This document shows, piece by piece, positions 23,489 to 33,247 of a stretch of DNA of 64,000 bases (position 1 is its first letter; every line of letters begins with the position of its first letter). A model generated the notes under the pieces. That model saw nothing but the letters and a program-made list of their open reading frames with translations. It was not told where the DNA came from and searched no databases. The stretch spans positions 1 through 64,000 of the forward strand of contig JBJXDY010000035.1 of the NCBI GenBank assembly GCA_046154965.1, given 5' to 3'. Made by a program: the position numbers and the translations under genes. The DNA comes from DATKFM01 sp046154965. Lineage in GTDB: Bacteria > Pseudomonadota > Alphaproteobacteria > Dongiales > Dongiaceae.

Positions 23489-24973
23489 TTAGGTCTCATA
23501 CTCCAGCGTCGTCATCATGCCGGCGGCCATGTGATAGAGGTTATGGCAGTGGAAGGCCCAGCGGCCGGGATTGTCGGCATCGAAGGCGATGGCGACGCGG
23601 CCGCTCACGGGAACCAGCACGGTATCCCGCATCGGGCCGTCGATCCGTTGTCCGTCGATCTCCACCACCTGGAAGGTGTGGCCGTGGAGATGCATGGGAT
23701 GGGACATGTCGGTGCGGTTCACCATCTCGATCTCGACGCGCTGACCCCGGGTGACGGTGAGCGGCCGGTGCGCGCCGTATATGAGGCCGTTCAGGCCCCA
23801 GACATAACCCATCATCGCGCCCGTGAGATCGAGCGTCAGGCGGCGGTCCGCGGCGCGGGCGATCGGATGTACAGCGGCGATGGCGCGTTCGAGACCGAGG
23901 TCCACTGGCGGCGCAAGGTCCGCGGCCTTTATGGGCACGCGGGTTATGGCCGCGCCCGGCGTAGCCAGGATGATACCGGTTTGCGCCATGTCGCCTTCGC
24001 GCAGCGCCAGAATCGGAAATGCGCCGGCCGTTTGAATTGGCACCGCGACATCGATGCGTTGTGACATCGCCAGCGGAAAGCGGCGACCACGAAGCACCTT
24101 TCCTTCCCCATCGATCTCGCTTCGACGGCAAGGCGAACCATCGACGGCAACGAGGCTGCCTTCGAGTTCACCAAGGTCGATCCAAAAGTTCGTCGAGGCC
24201 GACCCGTTGATGAAGCGCAGGAGAACCTTGCTGCGGGGCCCGACTGTTACGATCTCCGGATCGTCCAGCGTGCGGTCATTGGCGAGATAGGCATCGTACT
24301 CCACATCGTTGAGATGGCCCATGCCGGATGGCATCGCGCCGTGGCCCATGGCGCTATGGTCCATTCCGGCCATGCCGCCCTGCCCCATGTCCATCCGCGA
24401 GCCTTGCGCCATCGCGCTGTGGTCCATCATCGCCATGCCGCCGGTAAGTTCGGCGAAGATCTCCTCCGGGTTCCGGAACGTGAAATCGTGGAGCATGATG
24501 ACGATTTCCTGTTCGTCCTTCGGCATGCCGGCGGAATCGCGAACGATAAGGGGGGCGGCGAGCAACCTCTGTTCCTGCAAGCCGTAATGGGAGTGCATCC
24601 AGAAAGTGCCGGGGCGCTGCAGCGGGAAGTCGTAGTCATAGGCAGCACCCGGTGCCAGCAGCGGCTGCGACAGTCCGGGCACGCCGTCTTGAGACGCTGG
24701 GGGCGTGAGGCCGTGCCAGTGCACCAGCGTGTCCTCGCCGGACTGATTTTCCAACCGCACCTGAAATGGCGCCGTGACATCGATGTCGAGCCCGTGCTTG
24801 CCATCCGGCTGAACGATGCCGAATACCGAGGCGCCGCGGCCGTCGACGTCGATGCTGCGCTTGACCACGCGAAGAGTTGCCGGTTCCGGCGCGGCCGTGG
24901 CCATCGGCGGCAATGCGGCCGCCGCGGCGAGCGCCGCGCCGCCGGTGAGTAGTTTGCGGCGAGTGAGATTCAA
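23489..24973 (-). CDS. Multicopper oxidase (CopA-type), Tat-exported
   Basis: 494 aa. Twin-arginine signal MNLTRRKLLTGG. Three cupredoxin domains with all copper ligands: His85/His87 (HWHG), His127/His129 (HSHYG), the HPMHLHGH cluster near 425-435, and HCHNLYHM at 475-482 with axial Met486. A Met/His-rich insert at about 185-225 (MMDHSAMAQG, MDMGQGGMAGMDHSAMGHG) is typical of periplasmic copper-resistance oxidases that oxidise Cu(I). The start is nine bases after the P-type ATPase stop, so both form an operon probably controlled by CsoR. Confidence 0.95.
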   Translation of the reverse strand: MNLTRRKLLTGGAALAAAAALPPMATAAPEPATLRVVKRSIDVDGRGASVFGIVQPDGKHGLDIDVTAPFQVRLENQSGEDTLVHWHGLTPPASQDGVPGLSQPLLAPGAAYDYDFPLQRPGTFWMHSHYGLQEQRLLAAPLIVRDSAGMPKDEQEIVIMLHDFTFRNPEEIFAELTGGMAMMDHSAMAQGSRMDMGQGGMAGMDHSAMGHGAMPSGMGHLNDVEYDAYLANDRTLDDPEIVTVGPRSKVLLRFINGSASTNFWIDLGELEGSLVAVDGSPCRRSEIDGEGKVLRGRRFPLAMSQRIDVAVPIQTAGAFPILALREGDMAQTGIILATPGAAITRVPIKAADLAPPVDLGLERAIAAVHPIARAADRRLTLDLTGAMMGYVWGLNGLIYGAHRPLTVTRGQRVEIEMVNRTDMSHPMHLHGHTFQVVEIDGQRIDGPMRDTVLVPVSGRVAIAFDADNPGRWAFHCHNLYHMAAGMMTTLEYET

Positions 24974-24982
24974 CGGGCCCTC

Positions 24983-27349
24983 CTAAAGTTTCACCGCGCG
25001 CAGGCGCAGCGCGTTGGCGATCACGGAGACGGAGCTGAGGCTCATGGCGGCGGCGGCCACCATCGGGCTGAGCAGCAGGCCGAACAGCGGATAAAGCACG
25101 CCGGCGGCGATCGGCACGCCCAGCGCATTGTAGACGAAGGCGAGGAACAGGTTCTGGCGGATGTTCGCCATGACGGCGCGGGACAGGTGCCGGGCGCGCA
25201 CCAGCGCCGCGAGATCGCCTTTCAGCAGGGTGATCCCGGCGCTTTCGATGGCGACATCGGTGCCCGTGCCCATGGCGATGCCCACATCGGCCTCGGCCAG
25301 GGCGGGCGCATCATTCACGCCATCGCCGGCCATGGCGACGATCTGGCCGGCGGCGCGCAGCTGGCGCAGATGGGCGCCCTTGTCCTGGGGCAGCACGCCG
25401 GCCTGGACCTCGGCGATGCCGAGCTGGCGCGCCACCGCCTCGGCGGTCGTGCGGTGATCGCCTGTCAGCATGACCAGCCGCACGCCTTCGGCGCGGAGGG
25501 CGCTGACGGCAGCGGCGGCCGACGGCTTGATCGGATCGGCGACGGCGATCAGGCCGGCGAAGGCGCCGTCGATGGCGGCGTAGACCACCGAGGCGCCGCG
25601 CGCCCGCAGTTCCTCGGCCTTGGCCGCGGCCGGCGCGATGTCGGCCCCGACCGTCCGCATCAGCATGGCGTTGCCGATGGCCACCGGGCGGCCGCCGGCG
25701 CGGCCGGTGACGCCCTGGCCGGTGATGGCGTTGAAGTCGGTCGCGACGGCGCGCGGCAGCTTGCGCGCCTTGGCCTCGGCGATGACGGCGGCGGCCAGCG
25801 GATGCTCGCTGCCCTGCTCCAGGGCCGCGGCGAAGCGCAGCAGGGTGGCTTCGTCAGTGCCGGGCTGTACCGCGATCTCCACCACCCGCGGCCGGCCTTC
25901 GGTCAAAGTGCCGGTCTTGTCGACCACCAGGGTGGTCACCCGCGCCAGCCGCTCCAGCGCCTCGGCGCTGCGCACCAGCACGCCGGCCTGGGCGCCGCGG
26001 CCGACGCCCACCATGATCGACATCGGCGTGGCAAGGCCGAGGGCGCAGGGGCAGGCGATGATCAGCACGCTGACGGCGGCGATCAGGCCATAGGCCAGGC
26101 GCGGCTCCGGGCCGGCCGCGAACCAGACGAGGAAGGCAATGATGGCGACGGCGATGACGGCAGGCACGAACCCGGCGGAGACCTTGTCGGCCAGGCCCTG
26201 AATCGGCGCCCGGCTGCGCTGGGCCTCGGCGACCATCTGCACGATGCGGGCCAGCAGCGTGTCGCTGCCGACCTTCTCCGCCCGCAGGACCAGCGTTCCC
26301 GTGCCGTTGAGGGTGCCGCCGATCACCTTGTCGCCGGGCCCCTTGGCGATGGGCACGGATTCGCCGGTGACCATGGATTCATCGACGAGCCCTTGGCCCT
26401 CGAGCACCAGGGCGTCCACCGGCACCTTCTCGCCGGGGCGGAGGCGCAGGCGGTCGCCGACGATGACCGATTCCAGCGGAACGTCGGTTTCCGTTCCCTC
26501 GGCGCCGATGCGGCGCGCCTGCTTCGGCGCCAAATCGAGCAGCGCGCGGATGGCGCTGCCGGTGCGGGCCCGGGCGCGGAGTTCCAGCACCTGGCCGAGC
26601 AGCACCAGGACGACAATCACGGCGGCGGCTTCGAAATAGACTCCGACCGCGCCGTCAAGGCCGCGCATTTCCGGCGGGAACAGGGCGGGTGCGGCGGTGG
26701 CGGCCAGGCTGTAGAGAAAGGCAGCGCCGGTGCCGATGGCGATCAGCGTGAACATGTTGAGGTTGCGGCTGCGCAGCGATTGCCAGCCGCGCTCGAAGAA
26801 CGGCCAGCCGGCCCAGAGGACGACGGGCGCGCCGAGCAGCAGTTGCAGCCAATTGGACATCTGTTGCGGGATTTGGCCGTGGGCCGGAAAGCCGATGAGA
26901 TGGGGCCCCATTGCCAGGAGCAGCAGCGGCAGCGTCAAGACAGTGCCGATCCAGAAGCGCCGCGTCATATCGGCCAGTTCCGGATTGGGCGCGTCGGCGG
27001 CGGCGAAATCGGCAGGTTCCAGCGCCATGCCGCAGATCGGGCAGCTGCCCGGCCCAACCTGGCGGATCTCCGGATGCATGGGGCAGGTGTAGATCGCGCC
27101 GGCGGCGGCCGGGCGCGGCGGGGAAGCCTGGCGACCGTGATGAGCGTCATGTCCATGGCCAGCGGCAGCGGCCTTCGGCCCGAGGAATTTCGCCGGGTCG
27201 CCGCTGAACCGCTTCAGGCAGGACGCGCAGCAGAAAAAGTAATCCCGGCCTTCATGATTGGTGCGATGCGCCGCCGTCGCGGGATCCACGGTCATGCCGC
27301 AGACGGGATCGATAGCGGCGGCCGGTTGGGATGACTGCTGAAGACTCAT
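24983..27349 (-). CDS. Copper-translocating P-type ATPase with YHS and heavy-metal-binding N-terminus
   Basis: 788 aa, P1B-type ATPase. The N-terminus has a YHS domain (DPVCGMTVDP, YFFCCASCLKRF) at 15-60, then a CPMHPEI...CPICGM metal-binding motif at about 88-110, instead of the classical CXXC HMA domain. Eight membrane segments; CPC in TM6 (IIACPCALGLATP), TGES, DKTGT phosphorylation site, GSEHPLA and GDGVNDAPAL hinge. AGGA about seven bases upstream supports the ATG. It exports Cu(I) from the cytoplasm. It is first gene of an operon with the oxidase and is divergent from csoR over a 97-bp shared control region. Confidence 0.95.
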   Translation of the reverse strand: MSLQQSSQPAAAIDPVCGMTVDPATAAHRTNHEGRDYFFCCASCLKRFSGDPAKFLGPKAAAAGHGHDAHHGRQASPPRPAAAGAIYTCPMHPEIRQVGPGSCPICGMALEPADFAAADAPNPELADMTRRFWIGTVLTLPLLLLAMGPHLIGFPAHGQIPQQMSNWLQLLLGAPVVLWAGWPFFERGWQSLRSRNLNMFTLIAIGTGAAFLYSLAATAAPALFPPEMRGLDGAVGVYFEAAAVIVVLVLLGQVLELRARARTGSAIRALLDLAPKQARRIGAEGTETDVPLESVIVGDRLRLRPGEKVPVDALVLEGQGLVDESMVTGESVPIAKGPGDKVIGGTLNGTGTLVLRAEKVGSDTLLARIVQMVAEAQRSRAPIQGLADKVSAGFVPAVIAVAIIAFLVWFAAGPEPRLAYGLIAAVSVLIIACPCALGLATPMSIMVGVGRGAQAGVLVRSAEALERLARVTTLVVDKTGTLTEGRPRVVEIAVQPGTDEATLLRFAAALEQGSEHPLAAAVIAEAKARKLPRAVATDFNAITGQGVTGRAGGRPVAIGNAMLMRTVGADIAPAAAKAEELRARGASVVYAAIDGAFAGLIAVADPIKPSAAAAVSALRAEGVRLVMLTGDHRTTAEAVARQLGIAEVQAGVLPQDKGAHLRQLRAAGQIVAMAGDGVNDAPALAEADVGIAMGTGTDVAIESAGITLLKGDLAALVRARHLSRAVMANIRQNLFLAFVYNALGVPIAAGVLYPLFGLLLSPMVAAAAMSLSSVSVIANALRLRAVKL

Positions 27350-27411
27350 GCTTTTCCTGGGCTGCTGATTGCCGGCGCCGTTGCGCCCTCAGTTCCGGGA
27401 CGAGGGCCGGG

Positions 27412-27440
27412 TTGACATATATACCCTACGGGGGTATAGT
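27412..27440 (+). promoter_or_regulatory. csoR promoter with CsoR operator in the spacer
   Basis: TTGACA (27412-27417), 17-base spacer, TATAGT (27435-27440). A palindrome TATACCC-n5-GGGTATA (27420-27438), the classical CsoR-type G-tract operator, fills the spacer and part of -10. On the minus strand TTGCAA (27445-27440), 16 bases, TATATA (27423-27418) could serve the ATPase operon, so one operator would cover both divergent promoters. Confidence 0.85.
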
Positions 27441-27446
27441 TGCAAG

Positions 27447-27722
27447 ATGAAAGCGAAGACGCAGACAGCTTGCCGCAGCCGCCTCAACCGCATCGAGGGC
27501 CAGGTGCGCGGCATCAACAGGATGATCGAGGATAACCGCTATTGCATCGATGTGCTGACGCAGATCCAGGCGGTGCGGGCGGCGCTGCGCAAGGTGGAGG
27601 ACGAGATCCTGCGCGACCATGTGCAGCATTGCGTCCATGGGGCGATCGAGAGCGGCAATCGCGACGCGCAGTTCGAGAAGGTCGACGAGCTGCTGCGGGT
27701 GCTGGAGAAGCGCTCGACTTAA
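27447..27722 (+). CDS. csoR: Copper-sensing repressor CsoR
   Basis: 91 aa from ATG 27447 (the frame is open from 27369, across the operator). All-helical CsoR/RcnR family. The Cu(I) ligands are Cys33, His58 and Cys62, with the same spacing as M. tuberculosis CsoR (Cys, 25 residues, His, 4 residues, Cys). N-terminal RSRLNRIEGQVRGINRMI is the conserved DNA-facing helix. Copper binding releases the operator. The ATG is only six bases after the -10 box, so the mRNA is probably leaderless. Divergent from copper ATPase and oxidase, which it should repress along with itself. Confidence 0.95.
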   Translation: MKAKTQTACRSRLNRIEGQVRGINRMIEDNRYCIDVLTQIQAVRAALRKVEDEILRDHVQHCVHGAIESGNRDAQFEKVDELLRVLEKRST

Positions 27723-27732
27723 CGGACGGCAG

Positions 27733-28782
27733 CTAACCTTTGTAGCCGTTTTTCGCCGCGAGATCGGACCAGCGCTTGGCTTCCGCGGCGTCCTTCTTCA
27801 CGCCGAGGCCCTTCGCATACATCTCCGCCAGCGCCTGCATGGCGCGGGCATGGCCATGCTCCGCCGCGCCGCGGAACTGATTGACGGCAAGGCCATAGTC
27901 GCGCTTGACCGCCAGCCCGTCGCGATACATCAGGCCGAGCCGGTAGGCGGCGGTGCTGCTGCCGTCTGCAGCGGCCTTCTTGAACCAGATCAGCGCCTTG
28001 GCGAAGTCCTTCGACCCCCCCTCATCGCCGCTGTAGATCTCGCCGAGCGCGACCTGGGCATCGCGGTGGCCATCGGCGGCCGCAAGCTCGAACAACGCTT
28101 TTGCCTTCATGGGATCCTTTGGCGTGCCGGCTCCCTGCTGCAGCATCTTCGCCAGATGATACTGGCCGTTCTTGTTGCCCTTGTCGGCGGCAAGCTTGAA
28201 CCACTTGACGGCCTCGCTGTCGCTCTTCGCCACGCCCAGCCCGTCGCGATACAACCGCCCCAGCCGTTGCGCCGCGGCCGCTTCGCCGGCGTCCGCCGCC
28301 TTGCGATACCAGGCGGCGGCCTCCTTCTCGTTCTTCGGGACACCGCTTCCCTTGAGATAGAGATCCCCAAGCTCATACATGGCGTCGGTGCTGCCATTGT
28401 TGGCAGCGAGACGAAGCCACTTCGCGCCCTGCCCGGCATTGGCTTTCACGCCGCGGCCTTCGACATAGATCTCGCCCAACTCGGCCTGCGCCTTGGGATA
28501 TTCCTGCTCGGCGGCTTTGGTGAGCCAGAACATCGCCTTGGCCTGATTTGCCGCGGTGCCCTTGCCGTTCATATACATCCAGCCGATGCGGTATTGGCTG
28601 CGCCGGTGGCCGCGCTGCGCTTCCGGCAGCAATTCGGTGAAGGCCTTCGCGTAATCCTTGGCATCGAAGGCATCGTCGCCCGCCTGCTTATCGGCGGCGG
28701 CGGGGTGCGCGGCGAACAATGCCAAGGCAGCCCAAATGACCGCCAGCACCGCCAAGCGTCCTAAGGCCGCAAAGCATGACAT
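27733..28782 (-). CDS. Secreted SEL1-like repeat protein
   Basis: 349 aa from ATG 28782, which has GGAAG eight bases before it (ATG 28797 is possible). Signal-anchor/peptide CFAALGRLAVLAVIWAALALF ending near HPAAA. Then about eight SEL1 repeats of 36 residues with pattern AQxxLGxxYxxGxGVxxxxxxAxxWxxxAA. Periplasmic scaffold by family analogy. It is downstream of the CapB/CapC-like operon on the same strand after a 226-base gap, so co-function with that locus is possible but not shown. Paralogous in layout to the protein at 12323. Confidence 0.88.
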   Translation of the reverse strand: MSCFAALGRLAVLAVIWAALALFAAHPAAADKQAGDDAFDAKDYAKAFTELLPEAQRGHRRSQYRIGWMYMNGKGTAANQAKAMFWLTKAAEQEYPKAQAELGEIYVEGRGVKANAGQGAKWLRLAANNGSTDAMYELGDLYLKGSGVPKNEKEAAAWYRKAADAGEAAAAQRLGRLYRDGLGVAKSDSEAVKWFKLAADKGNKNGQYHLAKMLQQGAGTPKDPMKAKALFELAAADGHRDAQVALGEIYSGDEGGSKDFAKALIWFKKAAADGSSTAAYRLGLMYRDGLAVKRDYGLAVNQFRGAAEHGHARAMQALAEMYAKGLGVKKDAAEAKRWSDLAAKNGYKG

Positions 28783-29008
28783 CGGAGCATCTTCCATCCC
28801 TTTTCGGCGGTCTTGTTCGGCTGCGCCGCCATTTCGATCGACAGTCTAGCATGGACGCTGCCGCGGCGGCATGCCGTTCCGTGCGGTGGCGCAGCGCAGA
28901 AGCCGCGGCGCGGTCTGAGTTTCACGAATGAAACACGGGCGTCGCCCTGGGACGGGAGCGCAGCAGGTTAACCATTCCGCAGTGTCGGGATTTCGGAGAA
29001 CCGGCGGC

Positions 29009-32000
29009 CTACTTTATCGCCGCCCCGCCATTGCCGGCCCGGCGGCCGGCAAGGAACCCGCGGCCACGATCCAGCAAGCGCTGCAGATCCTTGGCCAGCC
29101 AGCCGCCCTTCTGCCGCTTCGTCAGCTCCTGCAGCTCGACGACGGCACGGTCGAGGCTGATCTGCTGACGCACCATGTCGCGGTAGATACGGTTGGCCTT
29201 GCGGCGCCGGCGCACCGCATCGCCGGAATCCTCGAAGGCCTCCAGCAGGGATAGAAGGCGGGATCCCAAACTGCCGGCCTTGACGGCATTGGACGAGGCG
29301 GCGGTGGATTTGATTTCGGCCAGGCGTTTCTCGAGATTGGCTTCGACGACGCCGAGCAGCGGCAGAACGCCCGCCGCCTGAACGGCCGGCGAGCCCTGCG
29401 CCTTTTCCAGGGCATCGCGCACCAGTTCTTCGGTCAACCAGCCATGCTCCTTGAAAGAAGCGAGATCGGCCGCCGCACGGCTGAGGGTCAGCGGATCATT
29501 GGCGGACAGGTTCATGCAATGGCCGTAGCAGGCCTGCCAAGCCTGCCAGCGGTAGACGAAATCCAGCCCAGTTCCTTTGATGTTCTGGATTCCCATGACG
29601 CGATTGAGATAGCCCGGCGGCGTCTCCTCGCAAATTCGCTCGACAATCTGATCGCCCGACGCGAAGAAGTCGTGGATCACCACGAACTTCCGCTGAAACC
29701 ATTTGGAGATGACCTGTTTCAGTTCGCCGTTGATGCGCTCCCGGTCCGCGCCGACCAGCAGCGCGGCGAGCTTGCGCATATCGTCGCGCTGCTCGCGCAG
29801 TTCCGTGAGATAGGCAACGATGCGATCGGCATCGCGCACGCTGTGCCCCGCCAGGGCCTTGCCCAGGGCCTCGGGTGTTTCAATCAGCCCGATCAGCTCA
29901 TCCGCCGGCAGGTTCTTGGGCTGGCCGGTCAGCATGGCGCGCAAGCGGCCGCGCAACTGCGCGTCGTCGAAGGTCAAGCGGAAGCGCCGCGCCAGGGACT
30001 GCAGCACCTCCTGCGGCGGCGGCGGCGCGCCGGCCGTCTCCGGCCACAGGGTGAGCTGGGGCGCCACCTCATCCCAGGCTTCCTTGATGAAGCCCTGCAG
30101 CCCTTCCAGATTGGAGCCGATCAGGAAATGCCGGTCGGCGGAGAGGTCGTTGACGAGAACACCGGCGAACACCCGCGAGCGCGCGACACGGTCGGCGCGA
30201 TTGTTGACGACGGTGGTCAGCCAGACGCCGGGTTCGCTCACCGGATCCTGCTTGTCGAAACCCATGCGCACCCAGTTGCTGATGCAGCCGAAACGCTCGT
30301 TCGCCGACATGCCGTTGACGAACTCCAGCCGCCGCGTGCGCATCCGCGCCACCGGATAGGCCTTGAGCACGCCGAGGTCGGGCACGACGCGATCGGCCAT
30401 TTCCTTCAACGCAAAATCGCTGCTGATGCCGAGTTCGGCGGCCATCGCCGACACCAGCGCAATGTTGTAGGGGTGCTCCTCATAAGGAAAGCGCTTGAGC
30501 ACGTCGTCGGTCAGCAATCCGGCTTCCAGCCAGGTGACGTTGATCAGCCGGGAATCGAGCTTCTTGGCGCCATCAACCAGGATCGGCAGCATCTGTTCTT
30601 CGCTGGTGATCACGGTCGCCCGCCGCGGGATGAAGTTCACCATCACATCGGGGATATCCCGTCCCGCCGGCCCCTGGATGTCCTCATGGTCGGGATAGGT
30701 GTTGGTGATGGTGGCAATGTCGTCGCGCATCCAATGGCGCTGCAGCAGATTCACGTAACTGGGATTGAGCGCCATGCATTCCCAGAGAAAGACATCGCAA
30801 CCCAGGTTCTCGCCGAGCACGGTTACATTGTACTGTTCCCAGATCGTCGCCTTATCATAGGGACGGAACAGAAACATCTCGCGCAAGCGGCCGAACGGCG
30901 GCGAATAGAGGAACATGGCCTCGCAGCCCGTAGTCTTCGACACCAGGCTGTGGCCGAAGCCGTTCATGATCGCGGCCTTGAGCCGCTCGGTGCCGGACTT
31001 GCCGCGGGTTCCCCAGCCGCCGAGCACCAGCGGGATGCGCTTGCGGGCCCATTTCAGCCGCTGATAGACGAAGATGTGCCGGCCGAAAAACAGGGTGACG
31101 CAGCCGACCAGGAAGATCACCAGATCCTTCAGTGTATTCTGATAGACCGAGAACAGATAGCTTTGGAACCGCTCGAGCAAATCGGGGTCGAATATGGGTA
31201 CGGCAACGGCCGGAAAGAACCGCGCGACCGCGGGATCGAGATTGCGGCCGCCAGGCGCAGCGGCCGCCGCGCCATGGCCGCGTATGCGCACGGTTATGCC
31301 CAACGCCGCCAGCGCCTTGATGTAGCCTGACGGCGCGAGGCCGCTGCTGGCCGTCCAGTTACGCAACTGCGCATACTGGGCGAAGCGCCATGTCAGTGTG
31401 AGCCTGGCCCTGAGCCGGCCGAAGAAGCTCTTCGGCGGCAGGATTTCGGTGACACCCTCGCTGGTGAAGATGCTGACCGGCGATCCGCCGTCGACAGCCG
31501 ACAGCGCCTGGTCGACCAGCGGCACATAGGGCCGCCAACTGGATTCGTCGCCTATCAGCAATGGTTCGCCCGGCACCTTCGTCTGTGCGAGCTCGGCGAG
31601 GATTCCCGAAGGGGCGACAAAGTTGCCGTAGAAGACGCGGCCGATGGTATGGCGGAAGGCCTGCCGCTTCTCGGTCGAGGGATGGCGCCACTCATGGAGC
31701 AAGCGCCAGAGCCGAAAGCGCATCCGGTCGCCGCGCGTGATTCGATAGCCGAACGGTCCCACGGAGATGTCGAACCCGAAATCATCCTGGGCCAGCACGG
31801 CGAAGACGCGGCCGATGAGATCGGGATCAAGATCGCGCAGGACAGACCGGGGCACGCGCTTGGCGCCGCCGCGGCGGGTTGCGGCAATGCGGGGCGCCAG
31901 GGCCTGATGCAATTCCCAGGCAGCCGGCTCGCCGCGGCACCATAGCCGCTCCCTTGCATTGGCCGCCCAGCGGCGCACGGAAAGGGACGACGCGGAGACG

Positions 32001-33247
32001 TGCAATTCCGAGATCGCCGTCAGCAGCCGCCCTCGCCAGAGCCGGCCGCTGGCATCACCGGCGGCCATCAAGCGCTCATGGCCGTCGCAGGAAGCCTTAA
32101 GGGCGGTACGCAGGACAAAGGCATCCTTCTCCTCGCCAATCACACCGGCCAGCACATCGGCGATGCCCTGGAAATCTGCGCCGCCGGCTAGAAACTTCAG
32201 CATCCCCAGCAGGGCCGCGGCGCGTACTTGCCGGGCCGGATCCCGGCGGGCCAATGCTTCCAGGATTGGCAGGCCGGACCCGGATTCGAGCCGGAAAGCC
32301 GCAGATGCCACGGCTTGCCGCACATGGGCGCTGGGATCGGCGGCGGCATTGATCAATTGTTTCCCCCACTCCGGATGCGCGGCGAGATGGGTGCCAACGA
32401 GTTCGATGAGGTGGTGCCGAACGAAAAAATCGTCGCCTTCGGTTGCTATCGCAAGACGGCGAGCCGCGACGGAATCAAAGGCGGCCGGTGAGAGATCCAC
32501 CAGTGCATCGAGGGCGGCGCATTGCAGCCAGACATCCTGGCGCTGATCCAGCGATGCGCGATAGATCGTCTGCAGTGTGTCTTCGGCGATGACCGCTTCG
32601 CGCTGCCCCGCAGGCAATGCTCGAAGCGCCGTCGTCAGGGCGCGAAAGGCCGCGACGACGACTCGCATATCGCCGTCATAGGCGATAAAGCGTTTGAGAA
32701 GTTCCTCCAGGTCGAGCCGCGCCCAGTACTCCTTCACAGTGGCGGTATCGAGCCGCGACTGCGACAGGCCGGCCGCCGCCACGGCGCCGAGGCGGTCCAG
32801 TTCGAACGCCAAGCGTTGTTCCGTGCTGCCGATACGGTGGCGATAGCGGTCGACGATTGCGTCGAAATCGAACCAGCGCCGCAAGGCGCGGCGGTCGCTG
32901 CGGTACCGCCGCCCGGCTGAACCCATGCCGCGGGCGAATTCCAGGATGAACGCATCGCGGTCGCGCCCCGTGCGCGCCCAGACCTGCCGGCGGGAGAAAT
33001 CGGTGAACAGCGCCCGCAGATCGAAAATCGCCTGCAGATCCTCGGATACCCGGTGGCGGAGGAAGGCGACCAGCAGCATCGCCGTTTCGATCGGCGCCGC
33101 CGCGCGGCCCGGCGCCGGATCGCCCTGTGCCGCCGGCCAGGCCAGATAGGCGCGCGCGAGATCATCAAGACCATGCGCCTCCATCCGGCGCTGCAGCGTC
33201 GACAGGCCATGCTCCAGGAATTGGCGGCACTGGGGATCGAGCTTCAT
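29009..33247 (-). CDS. Giant CapB-like Mur ligase with N-terminal HEAT-like region
   Basis: 1412 aa. Residues 1 to about 700: helical, with HEAT-like repeats around 180-420 (for example SAHVRQAVASAAFRLESGSG). A membrane segment at about 708-725 (LVIFLVGCVTLFFGRHIFV) precedes a Mur-ligase ATP site at about 741-752 (GGWGTRGKSGTERLKAA) and ITNTYPDHEDIQGPAG near 855. TM-then-GTRGKSG is how CapB/PgsB of poly-gamma-glutamate synthase begins, but CapB is about 400 aa. The C-terminal 300 residues are helical and unknown. Start overlaps the previous gene by four bases. Inferred: ATP-dependent amide ligase adding amino acids to an exported polymer. Last gene of the operon. Confidence 0.75.
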   Translation of the reverse strand: MKLDPQCRQFLEHGLSTLQRRMEAHGLDDLARAYLAWPAAQGDPAPGRAAAPIETAMLLVAFLRHRVSEDLQAIFDLRALFTDFSRRQVWARTGRDRDAFILEFARGMGSAGRRYRSDRRALRRWFDFDAIVDRYRHRIGSTEQRLAFELDRLGAVAAAGLSQSRLDTATVKEYWARLDLEELLKRFIAYDGDMRVVVAAFRALTTALRALPAGQREAVIAEDTLQTIYRASLDQRQDVWLQCAALDALVDLSPAAFDSVAARRLAIATEGDDFFVRHHLIELVGTHLAAHPEWGKQLINAAADPSAHVRQAVASAAFRLESGSGLPILEALARRDPARQVRAAALLGMLKFLAGGADFQGIADVLAGVIGEEKDAFVLRTALKASCDGHERLMAAGDASGRLWRGRLLTAISELHVSASSLSVRRWAANARERLWCRGEPAAWELHQALAPRIAATRRGGAKRVPRSVLRDLDPDLIGRVFAVLAQDDFGFDISVGPFGYRITRGDRMRFRLWRLLHEWRHPSTEKRQAFRHTIGRVFYGNFVAPSGILAELAQTKVPGEPLLIGDESSWRPYVPLVDQALSAVDGGSPVSIFTSEGVTEILPPKSFFGRLRARLTLTWRFAQYAQLRNWTASSGLAPSGYIKALAALGITVRIRGHGAAAAAPGGRNLDPAVARFFPAVAVPIFDPDLLERFQSYLFSVYQNTLKDLVIFLVGCVTLFFGRHIFVYQRLKWARKRIPLVLGGWGTRGKSGTERLKAAIMNGFGHSLVSKTTGCEAMFLYSPPFGRLREMFLFRPYDKATIWEQYNVTVLGENLGCDVFLWECMALNPSYVNLLQRHWMRDDIATITNTYPDHEDIQGPAGRDIPDVMVNFIPRRATVITSEEQMLPILVDGAKKLDSRLINVTWLEAGLLTDDVLKRFPYEEHPYNIALVSAMAAELGISSDFALKEMADRVVPDLGVLKAYPVARMRTRRLEFVNGMSANERFGCISNWVRMGFDKQDPVSEPGVWLTTVVNNRADRVARSRVFAGVLVNDLSADRHFLIGSNLEGLQGFIKEAWDEVAPQLTLWPETAGAPPPPQEVLQSLARRFRLTFDDAQLRGRLRAMLTGQPKNLPADELIGLIETPEALGKALAGHSVRDADRIVAYLTELREQRDDMRKLAALLVGADRERINGELKQVISKWFQRKFVVIHDFFASGDQIVERICEETPPGYLNRVMGIQNIKGTGLDFVYRWQAWQACYGHCMNLSANDPLTLSRAAADLASFKEHGWLTEELVRDALEKAQGSPAVQAAGVLPLLGVVEANLEKRLAEIKSTAASSNAVKAGSLGSRLLSLLEAFEDSGDAVRRRRKANRIYRDMVRQQISLDRAVVELQELTKRQKGGWLAKDLQRLLDRGRGFLAGRRAGNGGAAIK

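Noticed and set aside
25187..27334. 715-aa open frame antisense to the copper ATPase
   Set aside because: Low-complexity Gly/Arg/His-rich product lying wholly across a conserved gene; shadow frame.
29444..31330. 628-aa open frame antisense to the CapB-like ligase
   Set aside because: No family features and codon positions are set by the opposite gene; shadow frame.
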